From Jeotgalicoccus sp036782755 (GTDB lineage: Bacteria > Bacillota > Bacilli > Staphylococcales > Salinicoccaceae): 64,000 nt of DNA. Positions 43,566 through 52,101 of the stretch are shown here, piece after piece. The stretch is taken from assembly GCA_036782755.1 (NCBI GenBank), contig DAIPYL010000002.1:1-64000 (forward strand), given 5' to 3'. The notes beneath the pieces are model-generated. The model had not been told where the DNA came from and did no database searches. It was given only the letters and a program-made list of their open reading frames with translations. A program made the translations under genes and the position numbers. Within the stretch, counting starts at the first letter, position 1, and each line of letters opens with the position of its first letter.

Positions 43566-44267
43566 ATGATATTTGCAGGTGCTCTCGCTAACTCGTTAGC
43601 GATTATTATCGGCGGCGCGCTTGGGATGGTTTTTACTTTTATTCCGGAGCATATTAAAGACGCTATTATGAAAATACAGGGATTATTTATTATTACGATG
43701 GGTATTCAGATGGTCGTCGGGGCAACCGATATTTTGACGACGCTTATATCACTCATCATCGGGGTAGTTATCGGGGAAGTAGTAAAACTTGAAGAACTGC
43801 TTAACCGTTTCGGACACTTAATGGAAGTCCGTCTTGGTGACAAACACGGCGGTAACATCTCCCAGGGGCTGATTTCCGGGATGCTGATTTTTATCGTCGG
43901 GGCAATGGGAATTGTCGGCGGTCTGGATGCCGGACTGCAGGGCAGTAACGACGTACTGTATACGAAAGCGACGATGGACTTCTTCATCGCACTCGTAATG
44001 ACAACCGCTTACGGGCGGGGTGTTATACTGTCCAGTATTCCGACATTTTTCTACATTGCAGCAATTATTATCAGTGCCCGCCAGATTGCAAACTTTATAC
44101 CGGCAGACATACTGGACATGATGGTCGATCAGGTTAGTGCGACAGGCGGGGTAATCCTCCTTGCTATCGGACTCAACATGCTTAACGTTACGCATATGCG
44201 TGTCGGTAACATGATACCTGCGATATTCATCGGGATGTTTATCGTCTGGCTGCTGTCGTTCTTTTAA
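43566..44267 (+). CDS. DUF554 family membrane protein (YqgA/YdfK-like)
   Basis: A 233-residue polytopic protein with about seven hydrophobic helices and the DUF554 pattern: an N-terminal GALANSLAIIIGGALG, a central GLISGMLIFIVGAMGIVGGLDAG split by a glycine-rich loop, and a C-terminal GLNMLNVTHMRVGNMIPA. A transport role is suspected for the family but not shown. AGGTGAGTG precedes the ATG, 10 nt after thiN. It appears to be an extra gene at the end of the rsgA operon, followed by a terminator-like hairpin. Confidence 0.88.
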   Translation: MIFAGALANSLAIIIGGALGMVFTFIPEHIKDAIMKIQGLFIITMGIQMVVGATDILTTLISLIIGVVIGEVVKLEELLNRFGHLMEVRLGDKHGGNISQGLISGMLIFIVGAMGIVGGLDAGLQGSNDVLYTKATMDFFIALVMTTAYGRGVILSSIPTFFYIAAIIISARQIANFIPADILDMMVDQVSATGGVILLAIGLNMLNVTHMRVGNMIPAIFIGMFIVWLLSFF

Positions 44268-44273
44268 ATAGAG

Positions 44274-44304
44274 AAATCCCGTCTGAATTTTTCAGATGGG
44301 ATTT
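44274..44304 (+). terminator. Hairpin after the DUF554 gene
   Basis: AAATCCCGTCTGAA and TTCAGATGGGATTT pair over 14 bp with one G-T pair and a 3-nt loop. The T-tract is weak, so termination may be partial. Confidence 0.65.
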
Positions 44305-44330
44305 GCTGTGTTTGGGGCGGAGTGCGGGCG

Positions 44331-44555
44331 TTCTACCTCATATATGAATGGGCTTCATGTCAGAGGTAACGTTCTACCTCACATATGAGCGGGCTTCATG
44401 TCAGAGGTAGCGTTCTACCTCACATATGAGCNNNNNNNNNNNNNNNNNNNNNNNNNNNNNNNNNNNNNNNNNNNNNNNNNNNNNNNNNNNNNNNNNNNNN
44501 NNNNNNNNNNNNNNNNNNNNNNNNNNNNNNNGGGCTTCATGTCAGAGAGAACACG
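44331..44555. repeat. 41-bp palindromic tandem repeat array with assembly gap
   Basis: Units begin at 44331, 44372 and 44413 with an exact 41-bp period; each starts TTCTACCTC and contains GGGCTTCATGTCAGAGG. The third is cut by the N run and a final half unit (GGGCTTCATGTCAGAG) resumes at 44532. Each unit has outer arms TACCTC/GAGGTA and imperfect inner pairing ACATATGA/TTCATGT, so it can fold as a hairpin on either strand. True copy number is unknown because the gap is inside the array. It lies between convergent genes (DUF554, rpmB). Confidence 0.85.
44432..44531. other. Assembly gap of 100 N
   Basis: Exactly 100 undetermined bases, the conventional placeholder for a gap of unknown size. 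An apparent coding frame across it is an artefact. Confidence 0.99.
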
Positions 44556-44577
44556 ATTCGGCCCTGTAAAACTCCAT

Positions 44578-44616
44578 AAAAAAACTGGTACCACTTGTGT
44601 AAGTGATACCAGTTTT
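44578..44616 (-). terminator. Intrinsic terminator of rpmB
   Basis: AAAACTGGTACCACTT pairs with AAGTGATACCAGTTTT (16 bp, one wobble on the minus-strand transcript), with a T-run on the minus strand. Confidence 0.88.
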
Positions 44617-44628
44617 TAAATTGAAGTA

Positions 44629-44814
44629 TTAAACACGTTCAACTTTACCTGATTTTAGCGCGCGAGCAGAAACCCAAACTCTTTTAGGTTTGCCGTCAAC
44701 CAAGATTCTAACTTTTTGAAGGTTAGCTCCAAAAGTTCTTTTGCTTGAGTTAAGCGCGTGAGAACGGTTGTTACCAGATCTGGATCTGCGTCCTGTTACA
44801 TAACATTCTTTCAC
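44629..44814 (-). CDS. rpmB: 50S ribosomal protein L28
   Basis: Small basic ribosomal protein; NNRSHALNSSKRTFGANLQ and VWVSARALKSGKV are diagnostic for L28. GTG at 44814 gives 61 residues starting MKECYVTGRRS, close to S. aureus L28 (62). An in-frame GTG at 44826 would abut the AGGAG ribosome site with no spacing and is unlikely. Opposite in strand to its neighbours, as in related genomes, with its own promoter and terminator. Confidence 0.95.
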   Translation of the reverse strand: MKECYVTGRRSRSGNNRSHALNSSKRTFGANLQKVRILVDGKPKRVWVSARALKSGKVERV

Positions 44815-44881
44815 CTTGTATCCCACTCCTTTAATTTAATTTACATAATCATGTTCATCTCTTCTTTATGCATACTCCAAT

Positions 44882-44910
44882 ATGATACATTAATTCAACG
44901 TTATTGTCTA
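44882..44910 (-). promoter_or_regulatory. Promoter of rpmB
   Basis: On the minus strand TAGACA (44905-44910), 17-bp spacer and TATCAT (44882-44887), giving a leader of about 60 nt. Confidence 0.55.
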
Positions 44911-45030
44911 TATATTTCGTACAAAATGAGCACCTTCAAAATGCATTAAAACACAGCTTTTCAGCCGAATGTGTAATTATTTACAAAGTATAAGATAAAC
45001 TGTCTCATCTTTAAAGGACAAAAATAATCA

Positions 45031-45058
45031 TTTACGCACGCGTTGTAAATGGTACGAT
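45031..45058 (+). promoter_or_regulatory. Putative promoter of the SPFH operon
   Basis: TTTACG (45031-45036), 16-bp spacer and TACGAT (45053-45058), about 80 nt before the first gene. Moderate match only. Confidence 0.4.
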
Positions 45059-45136
45059 AGTCTGGTGGAGAAAATGAAATACATAGTTCAAGTTTTACTC
45101 TGATAAAGTTTAAAATACTAAAAGGAGGAACGGTAA

Positions 45137-45403
45137 ATGTTTAAATTACTGCTGTTTGCAGGAATTATGCTGGCTATTTTAATTATAGCACTCGCGTATA
45201 TCTTCCGGCATGAGCTCGGGACACTCGGACATAAGTACAATGAATATGATGAGCTTAAAAAGCTTAAGCATGATATTAAACGTAAAAATATTACGTATGA
45301 TGCGCACATGGAAAAGTTCGGGTCTACTGTGGAAGCAGAAATGTTAGAAGAAGAAATAAAGGAACTCGAACAACTTAAGAGAGAAATGGAGCAGAAAAAA
45401 TGA
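45137..45403 (+). CDS. Small membrane-anchored coiled-coil protein
   Basis: I do not recognise this 88-residue protein. It has one N-terminal membrane helix (about 2-24, LLLFAGIMLAILIIALAYIF) followed by about 60 highly charged residues rich in Lys and Glu with heptad-like spacing (EYDELKKLKHD, EEEIKELEQLKREME), likely a cytoplasmic coiled coil. AGGAGG precedes the ATG at a good distance, so it is expressed. Its ATGA overlap with the following SPFH gene argues for a joint role, perhaps as a partner or anchor of the SPFH oligomer; that is inference. Confidence 0.8.
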   Translation: MFKLLLFAGIMLAILIIALAYIFRHELGTLGHKYNEYDELKKLKHDIKRKNITYDAHMEKFGSTVEAEMLEEEIKELEQLKREMEQKK

Positions 45404-46224
45404 AGAAAATGTATACAGCAATAGGAGTCGGGATACTTGTCCTTGCAGGTTTAATCGCCGGTCTAATCTTAATGGTCTCAAAGGTTGAAAACGGACATGT
45501 CGGTGTAATTTACAGCATTAACGGCGGAGTTCAGGAAGAAGTGCTCGGTCAGGGCTGGCACTTGGTGTATCCGACAGAACGCGTTATTGAATACCCGGTT
45601 CGTACACAGAATAAAAACTACGAATCTCTTGCAGTCGCAACGATTGACGGTAAAACAATCAACATGCCGGTTTCTCTTAACTACCATGTAGACAGTGAAA
45701 AGGCATCGGCAGTTTATAAGAAATTCGGTAACATTACTATTGAAGATCTTGAAGAAGGTTACATAAAAACACGTATTAATGATGCATTGCGTCAGACGAT
45801 TTCCGAGTACACTGTAATTCAGGCATTCGGTGAACGCATCGGTGATATTAAACTTCAAACGATTGAAGTCGCGAAAGCGGATCTTGAAAAAGACGGCATC
45901 ATCATCGAGGATATTATGCTCAGCGCACCGCAGCCTGATGCTGAAACTCAAAAAGCAATCGACGACCGTGTGAAAGCAACCCAGGAACTCGAACGTAAGA
46001 AAACTGATAAACTGATTGCAACAGAAGAAGCGGAACGTAAACGTATTGAGGCGGAAGGTGAAGCGGAAGCCAACAGAGTCATTCAGGAATCACTGAGTGA
46101 AGAAGTACTCATGCAGCAGCTGATTGAAAAATGGAGCGGAACGCAGCCAATCTCGATTGGCGGCGACGGCGTCATGATTGATTTGCCTCAGCCGCAGCCT
46201 GAAGAAGAAACAGAAGAAGAGTAA
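45400..46224 (+). CDS. SPFH/prohibitin-family membrane protein
   Basis: A 274-residue Band 7/prohibitin-like protein. It has an N-terminal membrane helix (about 5-27), the SPFH domain from VENGHVGVIY to about residue 190 (GQGWHLVYPTERVIEYPVRTQ is typical), a helical region rich in Ala/Glu/Arg (ATEEAERKRIEAEGEAEANR, about 208-227) for ring assembly, and an acidic Pro/Glu tail. Such proteins scaffold membrane microdomains or protease complexes. It is not FloA. No NfeD partner is present; instead a small coiled-coil membrane protein overlaps by 4 nt upstream. Function in this organism is unknown. Confidence 0.9.
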   Translation: MKKMYTAIGVGILVLAGLIAGLILMVSKVENGHVGVIYSINGGVQEEVLGQGWHLVYPTERVIEYPVRTQNKNYESLAVATIDGKTINMPVSLNYHVDSEKASAVYKKFGNITIEDLEEGYIKTRINDALRQTISEYTVIQAFGERIGDIKLQTIEVAKADLEKDGIIIEDIMLSAPQPDAETQKAIDDRVKATQELERKKTDKLIATEEAERKRIEAEGEAEANRVIQESLSEEVLMQQLIEKWSGTQPISIGGDGVMIDLPQPQPEEETEEE

Positions 46225-46239
46225 TTAAATATTAAACTT

Positions 46240-46285
46240 TACCCGTACGTCAGACTTCAGAAGAAGCCGGCTTACGGGTATTTTT
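46240..46285 (+). terminator. Intrinsic terminator of the SPFH operon
   Basis: TACCCGTA / TACGGGTA outer stem with an imperfect inner stem ending CTTC/GAAG, followed by five T residues. The left arm shares CCGTACGTCAGA with the ylmG hairpin. Confidence 0.75.
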
Positions 46286-46396
46286 ATGTGCAGCTGTATA
46301 TATGTGTGTTTATGCAAAATGCAGTATGATATAATATTATCGATAACAAACATTAGAAAAGGTTAATTTGCAGCCGGGAAAATACTATAATAACAC

Positions 46397-46426
46397 TTGT
46401 ATTTTCACACGGAATTTGCTTATAAT
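46397..46426 (+). promoter_or_regulatory. Promoter of yloU-fakA
   Basis: TTGTAT (46397-46402), 18-bp spacer and a perfect TATAAT (46421-46426), 28 nt before the gene. Confidence 0.65.
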
Positions 46427-46453
46427 TAAATGATGTATTGGGAGGCGAAATAA

Positions 46454-46822
46454 ATGGCGCTGGAAATTGAAAATGAATTAGGCAAAATTGAAATTTCTAC
46501 AGACGTAATAGCAAACATTGCTGGCAGTACTGTCGTCGAATCTTACGGCGTAGTCGGTATGGCTTCTAAAAACCAGGTCCGTGACGGATTTGCGGAACTG
46601 CTTGGTAAAGAAAATTATTCACGCGGAGTTATCGTTGAACACAACGAAGGTAAACTGACGATTGAATTATATATCATCGTAAGTTACGGTGTGAAGATTT
46701 CAGAAGTGGCAGCAAACGTACAATCAACTGTAAAATATAAACTTGAAAAAACATTAGGCTTAAGTATTGAAGCTGTAAATATACACGTACAAGGTGTACG
46801 CATTATCGGCGGAGACGAATAG
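46454..46822 (+). CDS. yloU: Asp23/Gls24 family protein YloU
   Basis: A 122-residue cytosolic Asp23/Gls24 domain protein (EISTDVIANIAGSTVVESYGVVGMASKN). The family is associated with envelope stress or the membrane periphery; this member always sits before fakA, suggesting a link with fatty acid activation. GGGAGG precedes the ATG. No membrane segment is present. Confidence 0.92.
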   Translation: MALEIENELGKIEISTDVIANIAGSTVVESYGVVGMASKNQVRDGFAELLGKENYSRGVIVEHNEGKLTIELYIIVSYGVKISEVAANVQSTVKYKLEKTLGLSIEAVNIHVQGVRIIGGDE

Positions 46823-46843
46823 TTGGGGAGGATTTACAATACA

Positions 46844-48499
46844 ATGGATAAGATAGATGGCTTAATGTTCCGCCAGATGATTTTGAGCGGGGCACGTAAT
46901 CTGAAAAAGAATGCTGATTATGTAGATTCATTAAACGTTTTCCCCGTTCCGGACGGTGATACGGGTACTAATATGAATCTTTCGATGTCTTCAGGTGCAG
47001 CTGAGGTTGAACCGCTTGATGACGCTCATATCGGGAACGTGGGGAAACATTTCTCTAAAGGACTCCTTATGGGTGCACGCGGAAACTCGGGTGTTATTCT
47101 GTCTCAATTATTTAGAGGTTTCTCTAAAGCGATTGAATCAAAAGAGGAAATCGACAGAGTGGAATTTATTGAAGCGTTAAAACAGGGCGTTAACACTGCA
47201 TATAAAGCAGTAATGAAACCTGTCGAAGGTACAATTTTAACTGTGGCAAAAGACGCAGGAACTAAAGCAGAAGAGTTTAGAGAGAGCGATGCATCGATGA
47301 TCGATGTCATGACAGCAACGCTTGAAGAAGCCAAAGCTTCACTTCAGCGCACACCTGACCTCCTGCCTGTACTGAAAGAAGTCGGTGTTGTCGATTCAGG
47401 CGGACAGGGACTCGTTTACGTATATGAAGGTTTCCTGAGTGCAATGACAGGCGAAGAAATCGCAGAAGATCCTGCACAGGCAGCTGCATCTTTCGCTGAC
47501 GACGGCCATGATCACGACCACGATAACGATTTTAACGACTTTATGAGCGTTGATGACATTGAGTTCGGATACTGTACTGAATTCATGGTGCGTTTTGAAG
47601 ATGATAAACGCCGGTTTAACGAAGATGAGTTTCGCAGCGAAATGAGCGAATTCGGTGACTCGCTGCTTGTAATTAACGATGATGAAATCGTTAAAGTTCA
47701 CGTTCATACTGAGACTCCGGGTGAAGCATTTACATATGCTGCAACTTACGGTGAACTTATTAAGATGAAGGTTGAAAACATGCGCGAACAATTCAGAACC
47801 GTCCACGGAGAAACGAATACAGCTGCAGCTGAAAAGCAGTCTTACGACACAGCGATTATTACGATCTCTTCAGGTGAAGGAATTAATGAACTGTTCAAGA
47901 GCATCGGAGTAACTCACGTTATTAACGGCGGCCAGACGATGAATCCGGCAACGGAAGACATCGTTAACATTATTAAAGACGAAGATGTTAAACAGGTAAT
48001 TATTCTGCCGAACAATAAAAATATCATTATGGCAGCTGAACAGGCTGTGGAAGTTCTTGAGATTCCAGCAGCTGTCGTTGCTTCAACTTCTATTCCGGAA
48101 GGACTTGCGAGCATGCTGAGTTTCAATCCGGAAGCATCGCTCGAAGATAACAAAGCTGCAATGAGCGAGTCGCTGGAACATGTCCAGACAGGACAGGTGA
48201 CATACTCTGTCCGGGACACTAAAATAGATGGTGTGGACATTAAGAAAAATCAGCATATGGGAATTGCCGAAGGTAAGATTATTACTGCCAGCGACACTAA
48301 AAAGGATACGCTTCACACATTAATCACGAAGATGATCGATGAAGATACAGAAATCATTACGATTCTGATCGGTGAAGACGGTTCTGAAGAAGAAGTTGAA
48401 TCAGTAGTTGAAGATATTGAAGGCACGCATGAGGATGTTGAATTCGAAATTCATAATGGTGCTCAGCCAGTCTACAGTTATCTAATATCTGTCGAGTAA
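46844..48499 (+). CDS. fakA: Fatty acid kinase subunit A (DAK-domain, FakA/YloV)
   Basis: ATP-binding subunit of fatty acid kinase, which phosphorylates exogenous fatty acids held by FakB proteins for PlsX/PlsY. The N-terminal DhaL-type kinase domain shows NVFPVPDGDTGTNM (metal-binding aspartates, about 33) and RGNSGVILSQL; a His/Asp-rich insert (DDGHDHDHDND) follows near 225; the C-terminal DegV-like domain completes the protein. ATG 46844 is chosen behind GGGGAGG, giving 551 residues. fakB genes are not in this window. PlsX is encoded 5 kb downstream. Confidence 0.95.
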   Translation: MDKIDGLMFRQMILSGARNLKKNADYVDSLNVFPVPDGDTGTNMNLSMSSGAAEVEPLDDAHIGNVGKHFSKGLLMGARGNSGVILSQLFRGFSKAIESKEEIDRVEFIEALKQGVNTAYKAVMKPVEGTILTVAKDAGTKAEEFRESDASMIDVMTATLEEAKASLQRTPDLLPVLKEVGVVDSGGQGLVYVYEGFLSAMTGEEIAEDPAQAAASFADDGHDHDHDNDFNDFMSVDDIEFGYCTEFMVRFEDDKRRFNEDEFRSEMSEFGDSLLVINDDEIVKVHVHTETPGEAFTYAATYGELIKMKVENMREQFRTVHGETNTAAAEKQSYDTAIITISSGEGINELFKSIGVTHVINGGQTMNPATEDIVNIIKDEDVKQVIILPNNKNIIMAAEQAVEVLEIPAAVVASTSIPEGLASMLSFNPEASLEDNKAAMSESLEHVQTGQVTYSVRDTKIDGVDIKKNQHMGIAEGKIITASDTKKDTLHTLITKMIDEDTEIITILIGEDGSEEEVESVVEDIEGTHEDVEFEIHNGAQPVYSYLISVE

Positions 48500-48507
48500 C
48501 AATATCA

Positions 48508-48538
48508 GCCGCATCGGTTAATACCGATGTGGCTTTTT
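48508..48538 (+). terminator. Intrinsic terminator after fakA
   Basis: GCCGCATCGGT, loop TAAT, ACCGATGTGGC (one wobble), then five T residues. No promoter is obvious between it and sdaAB, so some read-through may feed the serine dehydratase genes. Confidence 0.8.
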
Positions 48539-48559
48539 GCACTTTAGGAGGGGGAAACT

Positions 48560-49225
48560 ATGAAGTTTAAAAGCGTTTTTGATATAATCGGTCCTGTAAT
48601 GGTCGGACCGTCATCATCACATACAGCAGGTGCAGCACGAATTGGTCTCTTAGCAAGAAGTTTATTCGGCGGTCAGCCGGACAAAGTGGACATTTATCTT
48701 TACGGTTCATTCCGTGATACGTACCAGGGACACGCGACAGACGTTGCACTCCTCGGCGGTATTCTCGGCTATGATACCGACGACGAAAGAATAATTAACG
48801 CTAAAGAAGAAGCGGTGAATAATAACTTAACGTATAACTTTATCGAAATGAACGAAGAACGCTCGCACCCGAATACGGCGGTGCTCCATCTTTATAAAGA
48901 CGAAGAAGAACTCGTTATCGAAGGAGTGTCCATTGGCGGCGGGAAGATAGAGCTCGTGAGTATTAACGGCTACAACATTAATATTTCAGGGAACTATCAC
49001 GCGCTTCTCGTATTTCATAAAGATGAGTTCGGGACAATTGCACGTGTCACGACGAAACTCGGCGACGAACAGCTGAATATTTCGCAGATGAGCGTGTCCC
49101 GTAAAGAAAAGGGGCAGGTCGCTTTAATGACCGTTGAGCTCGATGATACAATTTCACTTGAAGCACTGGAAGAAATCAGAGCGGTTAAAGGTGTAGACCG
49201 CGTAATTGAAATGACGGGAGGATAA
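48560..49225 (+). CDS. sdaAB: L-serine dehydratase, beta subunit
   Basis: Regulatory subunit of the iron-sulfur L-serine deaminase that makes pyruvate and ammonia. Residues 10-30 carry GPVMVGPSSSHTAGAARIG, and a C-terminal ACT domain (about 145-220, HALLVFHKDEFGTIARV) provides serine binding. 221 residues. AGGAGGGGG precedes the ATG; sdaAA follows after 3 nt. Confidence 0.96.
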   Translation: MKFKSVFDIIGPVMVGPSSSHTAGAARIGLLARSLFGGQPDKVDIYLYGSFRDTYQGHATDVALLGGILGYDTDDERIINAKEEAVNNNLTYNFIEMNEERSHPNTAVLHLYKDEEELVIEGVSIGGGKIELVSINGYNINISGNYHALLVFHKDEFGTIARVTTKLGDEQLNISQMSVSRKEKGQVALMTVELDDTISLEALEEIRAVKGVDRVIEMTGG

Positions 49226-49228
49226 CTC

Positions 49229-50104
49229 ATGTTTAACAGTATAAATCAATTAACAGAACGTGCGCTCTCAGAAGGTATTTCTCTGTCTGAAGTTATGATG
49301 AGACAGGAAATGGAAGCAACGGGACAAAGTTATCTGGATATATATAATTTAATGAAAACAAACTTAACGACGATGGAAGGCGCTGTTGCTGAAGGACTTG
49401 AAGGTGTTCATTCAACGACAGGTCTGACAGGTATGGATGCAGTGAAAATGCAGAAGTACATCGATTCGGGCAAAGGATTAAGCGGCGAGCTTAATTTACT
49501 TGCGATTGCGAACGCAGTCAGCACGAACGAAGTGAACGCAGCGATGGGGAAAATCTGTGCCACACCGACAGCGGGTTCCGCCGGCGTCGTCCCGGGTGTA
49601 TTATTTGCGATGGTGAAAAAAGATCCGTCAATTACAGAAGAACAGAAAATCCGATTCCTGTTTACTTCTGGTGCATTCGGTTTCGTCGTAGCGAATAACG
49701 CAAGCATCTCAGGTGCTGCAGGCGGCTGCCAGGCGGAAGTCGGCAGCGCCAGCGCAATGGCGGCAGCCGCACTTGTAGAGCTCGCAGGCGGTACGCCTGA
49801 CATGAGTGCGCATGCATTTGCGATTGCAATGAAGAATATGCTTGGACTTGTATGTGATCCGGTCGCAGGTCTCGTTGAAGTGCCTTGTGTTAAACGTAAC
49901 GCAGCAGGTGCAACGAATGCACTGACCGCAGCGGATATGGCACTTGCAGGAATTGAATCACGTATTCCGGCAGACGAAGTTATCGAAGCAATGTACAAGA
50001 TCGGCTTAACAATGCCGTCAGCATTACGCGAAACAGGACGCGGCGGACTTGCTGCAACTCCGACGGGAGAACGCTTAAAAGCTGAACTTTTCGGTGCGAA
50101 ATAA
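49229..50104 (+). CDS. sdaAA: L-serine dehydratase, alpha subunit (4Fe-4S)
   Basis: Catalytic subunit with an oxygen-sensitive [4Fe-4S] cluster. Conserved cysteine regions ICATPTAGSAGVVPG, SGAAGGCQAEVGSASAM and LVCDPVAGLVEVPCVKRN are visible. 291 residues (normal about 300). Last codon overlaps the recG ATG by one nt. The yloU-fakA-sdaAB-sdaAA-recG order is the same as in Bacillus. Confidence 0.97.
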   Translation: MFNSINQLTERALSEGISLSEVMMRQEMEATGQSYLDIYNLMKTNLTTMEGAVAEGLEGVHSTTGLTGMDAVKMQKYIDSGKGLSGELNLLAIANAVSTNEVNAAMGKICATPTAGSAGVVPGVLFAMVKKDPSITEEQKIRFLFTSGAFGFVVANNASISGAAGGCQAEVGSASAMAAAALVELAGGTPDMSAHAFAIAMKNMLGLVCDPVAGLVEVPCVKRNAAGATNALTAADMALAGIESRIPADEVIEAMYKIGLTMPSALRETGRGGLAATPTGERLKAELFGAK

Positions 50105-52071
50105 TGAGCGGCATACATGTCGTTCAAAGTCCTGACAGAAGTATTAAAGAATTAAAAGGTGTCGGCGACAAAGTAGCGGAGAAATTGTTCGGACTCGATA
50201 TTACGGGAATGAACGATGTGCTGTTCTGCCTGCCGGCAGGCTACATAGATCACAGCGTGGTCAATTTAAATGAAGCACCCGACGGTGCGAACATTACAAT
50301 TGAAGGCACGGTCAAAACAGAACCGCAGGTCGCCTTTTTCCGTAAAGGCAAAAGCCGTCTGACATTCTTTATGGATGTCGACGGTATTTACGTTAAAATT
50401 ACTTTCTTTAATCAGCCGTACTTAAAGAGCAAAATCATCAATGGTGAATTTGCACGGCTGTACGGTAAATTTAACCGCAACAAGCTGGAAATCAACGGCA
50501 CAAAGCTGATTTTTGAAGCAGGCGGCGGCTACCAGGTGAAATATCCGCTCGGCGGTGTAATGCAGGCGAAGACATTCCAGAAAATTGTCCGTTCTGCATT
50601 CGACACAGCAACATTTAATGTCGACCTGCCGGATGCGTTAAAGGCGAAGTATAAACTGATGCCGATCAGGGACGCGCTGCACGCACTTCATTTTCCGGAC
50701 AGCCATGAAACTGTAACGGCAGCGCGGCGGACGGTTAAATTTTATGAACTGTATCATTACCAGCTTAAAATTATGGAACGCCGTCAGAAAGAACGTGTCA
50801 GAAGCGAGCGTTTTATCGTCGACTACGATATTGATAAGCTGAAGGTTTTTATCGATACACTGCCGTTTGAACTGACAGGCGACCAGAAGAAAAGCGTTAA
50901 CGATATATGCCGTGACTTTAAGCAGAATATTTCGATGCACCGTCTCCTGCAGGGAGATGTGGGGAGCGGTAAAACGATTGTTGCCGGTATTTGCGTATAC
51001 GCGGTAAAAACAATCGGCGAGCAGAGTGCAGTAATGGTGCCGACTGAAGTGCTTGCGAACCAGCATTACGAAAGCTTTAAAGATACGTACGGTGATGAAC
51101 TGACGATTGCGAAACTGACAGGGACAACAAAACCGGCAGAGAAGCGTGACATACTTGCGCGTCTCGCTGCCGGAGAGATTGATCTATTGGTCGGTACACA
51201 CTCGCTGATTGAAGATGATGTGATATTCGATCGTCTGTCGTTCATTATTATCGATGAGCAGCACCGTTTCGGTGTAAATCAGCGCGATAAATTAAACAAT
51301 AAAGCATACCGTAAAAACGTGCTGTACATGACGGCAACACCGATTCCGAGAACTTTATCGATTACATCATACGGCGATATGGATGTCTCCGTTATACGCG
51401 AAATGCCGGCAGGCCGTATTCCAATCGAGACGGAATGGCGGAGATTCAAAGAAATCGATTATGTACTCGATTTCGTAAAATCTGAAATCGATAAAGGGCA
51501 CAGCGCCTATATCGTTGCGCCCCTGATTGAAGAATCGGAAACGCTCGATTTGAAAAACGTCTATGAAATTTATGAAATTTTTGAAGAATATTTCAGTCCG
51601 GAAGATGTTGTGCTCGTGCACGGCCGGATGAAAGCTGAAGAGAAAAATGAAGCAATGCGCTCGTTTGAAGCGCTTGAAAAGCCGCTGCTCGTATCGACAA
51701 CGGTAATCGAGGTCGGTATTAACGTGCCGAACGCGACTGCGATTGTTATTTTTAACGCCGAGCGTTTCGGACTGTCAACGCTGCATCAGCTGCGCGGACG
51801 GGTCGGAAGAAGCAGCAAGAAGAGTTACTGTGTGCTGGTCAGCGACCCGGCAACGGAAAACGCGAAGCAGCGTATGGATATTATGACGAGCACGACTGAC
51901 GGATTTGTCTTAAGTGAACGCGATCTTGAAATGCGCGGACCCGGAGATTACTTCGGAGTACGCCAGAGCGGACTGCCGCAGTTTAAAGTGGCGGATATTA
52001 CAGAAGACTACAGAATACTTGAAGTTGCACGCGATGAAGCAGTTAAAGTTTATGAGAGCAATAATTTATAG
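50104..52071 (+). CDS. recG: ATP-dependent DNA helicase RecG
   Basis: Branch-migration helicase that remodels stalled forks and recombination intermediates. An N-terminal wedge/OB domain (1-150) is followed by SF2 motifs: LLQGDVGSGKTIVA (Walker A, about 280), IIDEQHRFG, MTATPIPRTL, and RGRVGRSSKKSYC (motif VI). 655 residues is about 30 shorter than S. aureus and Bacillus RecG, mainly at the N-terminus. In relatives fapR follows directly; here a sortase gene intervenes. Confidence 0.96.
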   Translation: MSGIHVVQSPDRSIKELKGVGDKVAEKLFGLDITGMNDVLFCLPAGYIDHSVVNLNEAPDGANITIEGTVKTEPQVAFFRKGKSRLTFFMDVDGIYVKITFFNQPYLKSKIINGEFARLYGKFNRNKLEINGTKLIFEAGGGYQVKYPLGGVMQAKTFQKIVRSAFDTATFNVDLPDALKAKYKLMPIRDALHALHFPDSHETVTAARRTVKFYELYHYQLKIMERRQKERVRSERFIVDYDIDKLKVFIDTLPFELTGDQKKSVNDICRDFKQNISMHRLLQGDVGSGKTIVAGICVYAVKTIGEQSAVMVPTEVLANQHYESFKDTYGDELTIAKLTGTTKPAEKRDILARLAAGEIDLLVGTHSLIEDDVIFDRLSFIIIDEQHRFGVNQRDKLNNKAYRKNVLYMTATPIPRTLSITSYGDMDVSVIREMPAGRIPIETEWRRFKEIDYVLDFVKSEIDKGHSAYIVAPLIEESETLDLKNVYEIYEIFEEYFSPEDVVLVHGRMKAEEKNEAMRSFEALEKPLLVSTTVIEVGINVPNATAIVIFNAERFGLSTLHQLRGRVGRSSKKSYCVLVSDPATENAKQRMDIMTSTTDGFVLSERDLEMRGPGDYFGVRQSGLPQFKVADITEDYRILEVARDEAVKVYESNNL

Positions 52072-52101
52072 AACAGCGTGATGGAAGGGAGGGAATATCT
52101 G

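Larger units (their letters stand above)
44815..45136. other. Intergenic region between rpmB and the SPFH operon
   Basis: About 320 bases with no coding potential I can support. It holds the divergent promoters of rpmB (44882-44910) and of the small membrane protein gene (45031-45058); the AT-rich middle shows no repeat or convincing RNA fold. Confidence 0.7.

Noticed and set aside
44331..44555. Possible CRISPR array
   Set aside because: The repeat is strictly tandem with a 41-bp period and no variable spacers, and no cas gene is nearby.
44398..44619. Reading frame spanning the N run
   Set aside because: It crosses 100 undetermined bases and consists of repeat sequence; no ribosome site or known protein.
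49408..50127. 239-codon minus-strand frame opposite sdaAA
   Set aside because: Fully antisense to a well-conserved enzyme, with low-complexity Ala/Ser/Pro composition and no ribosome site.
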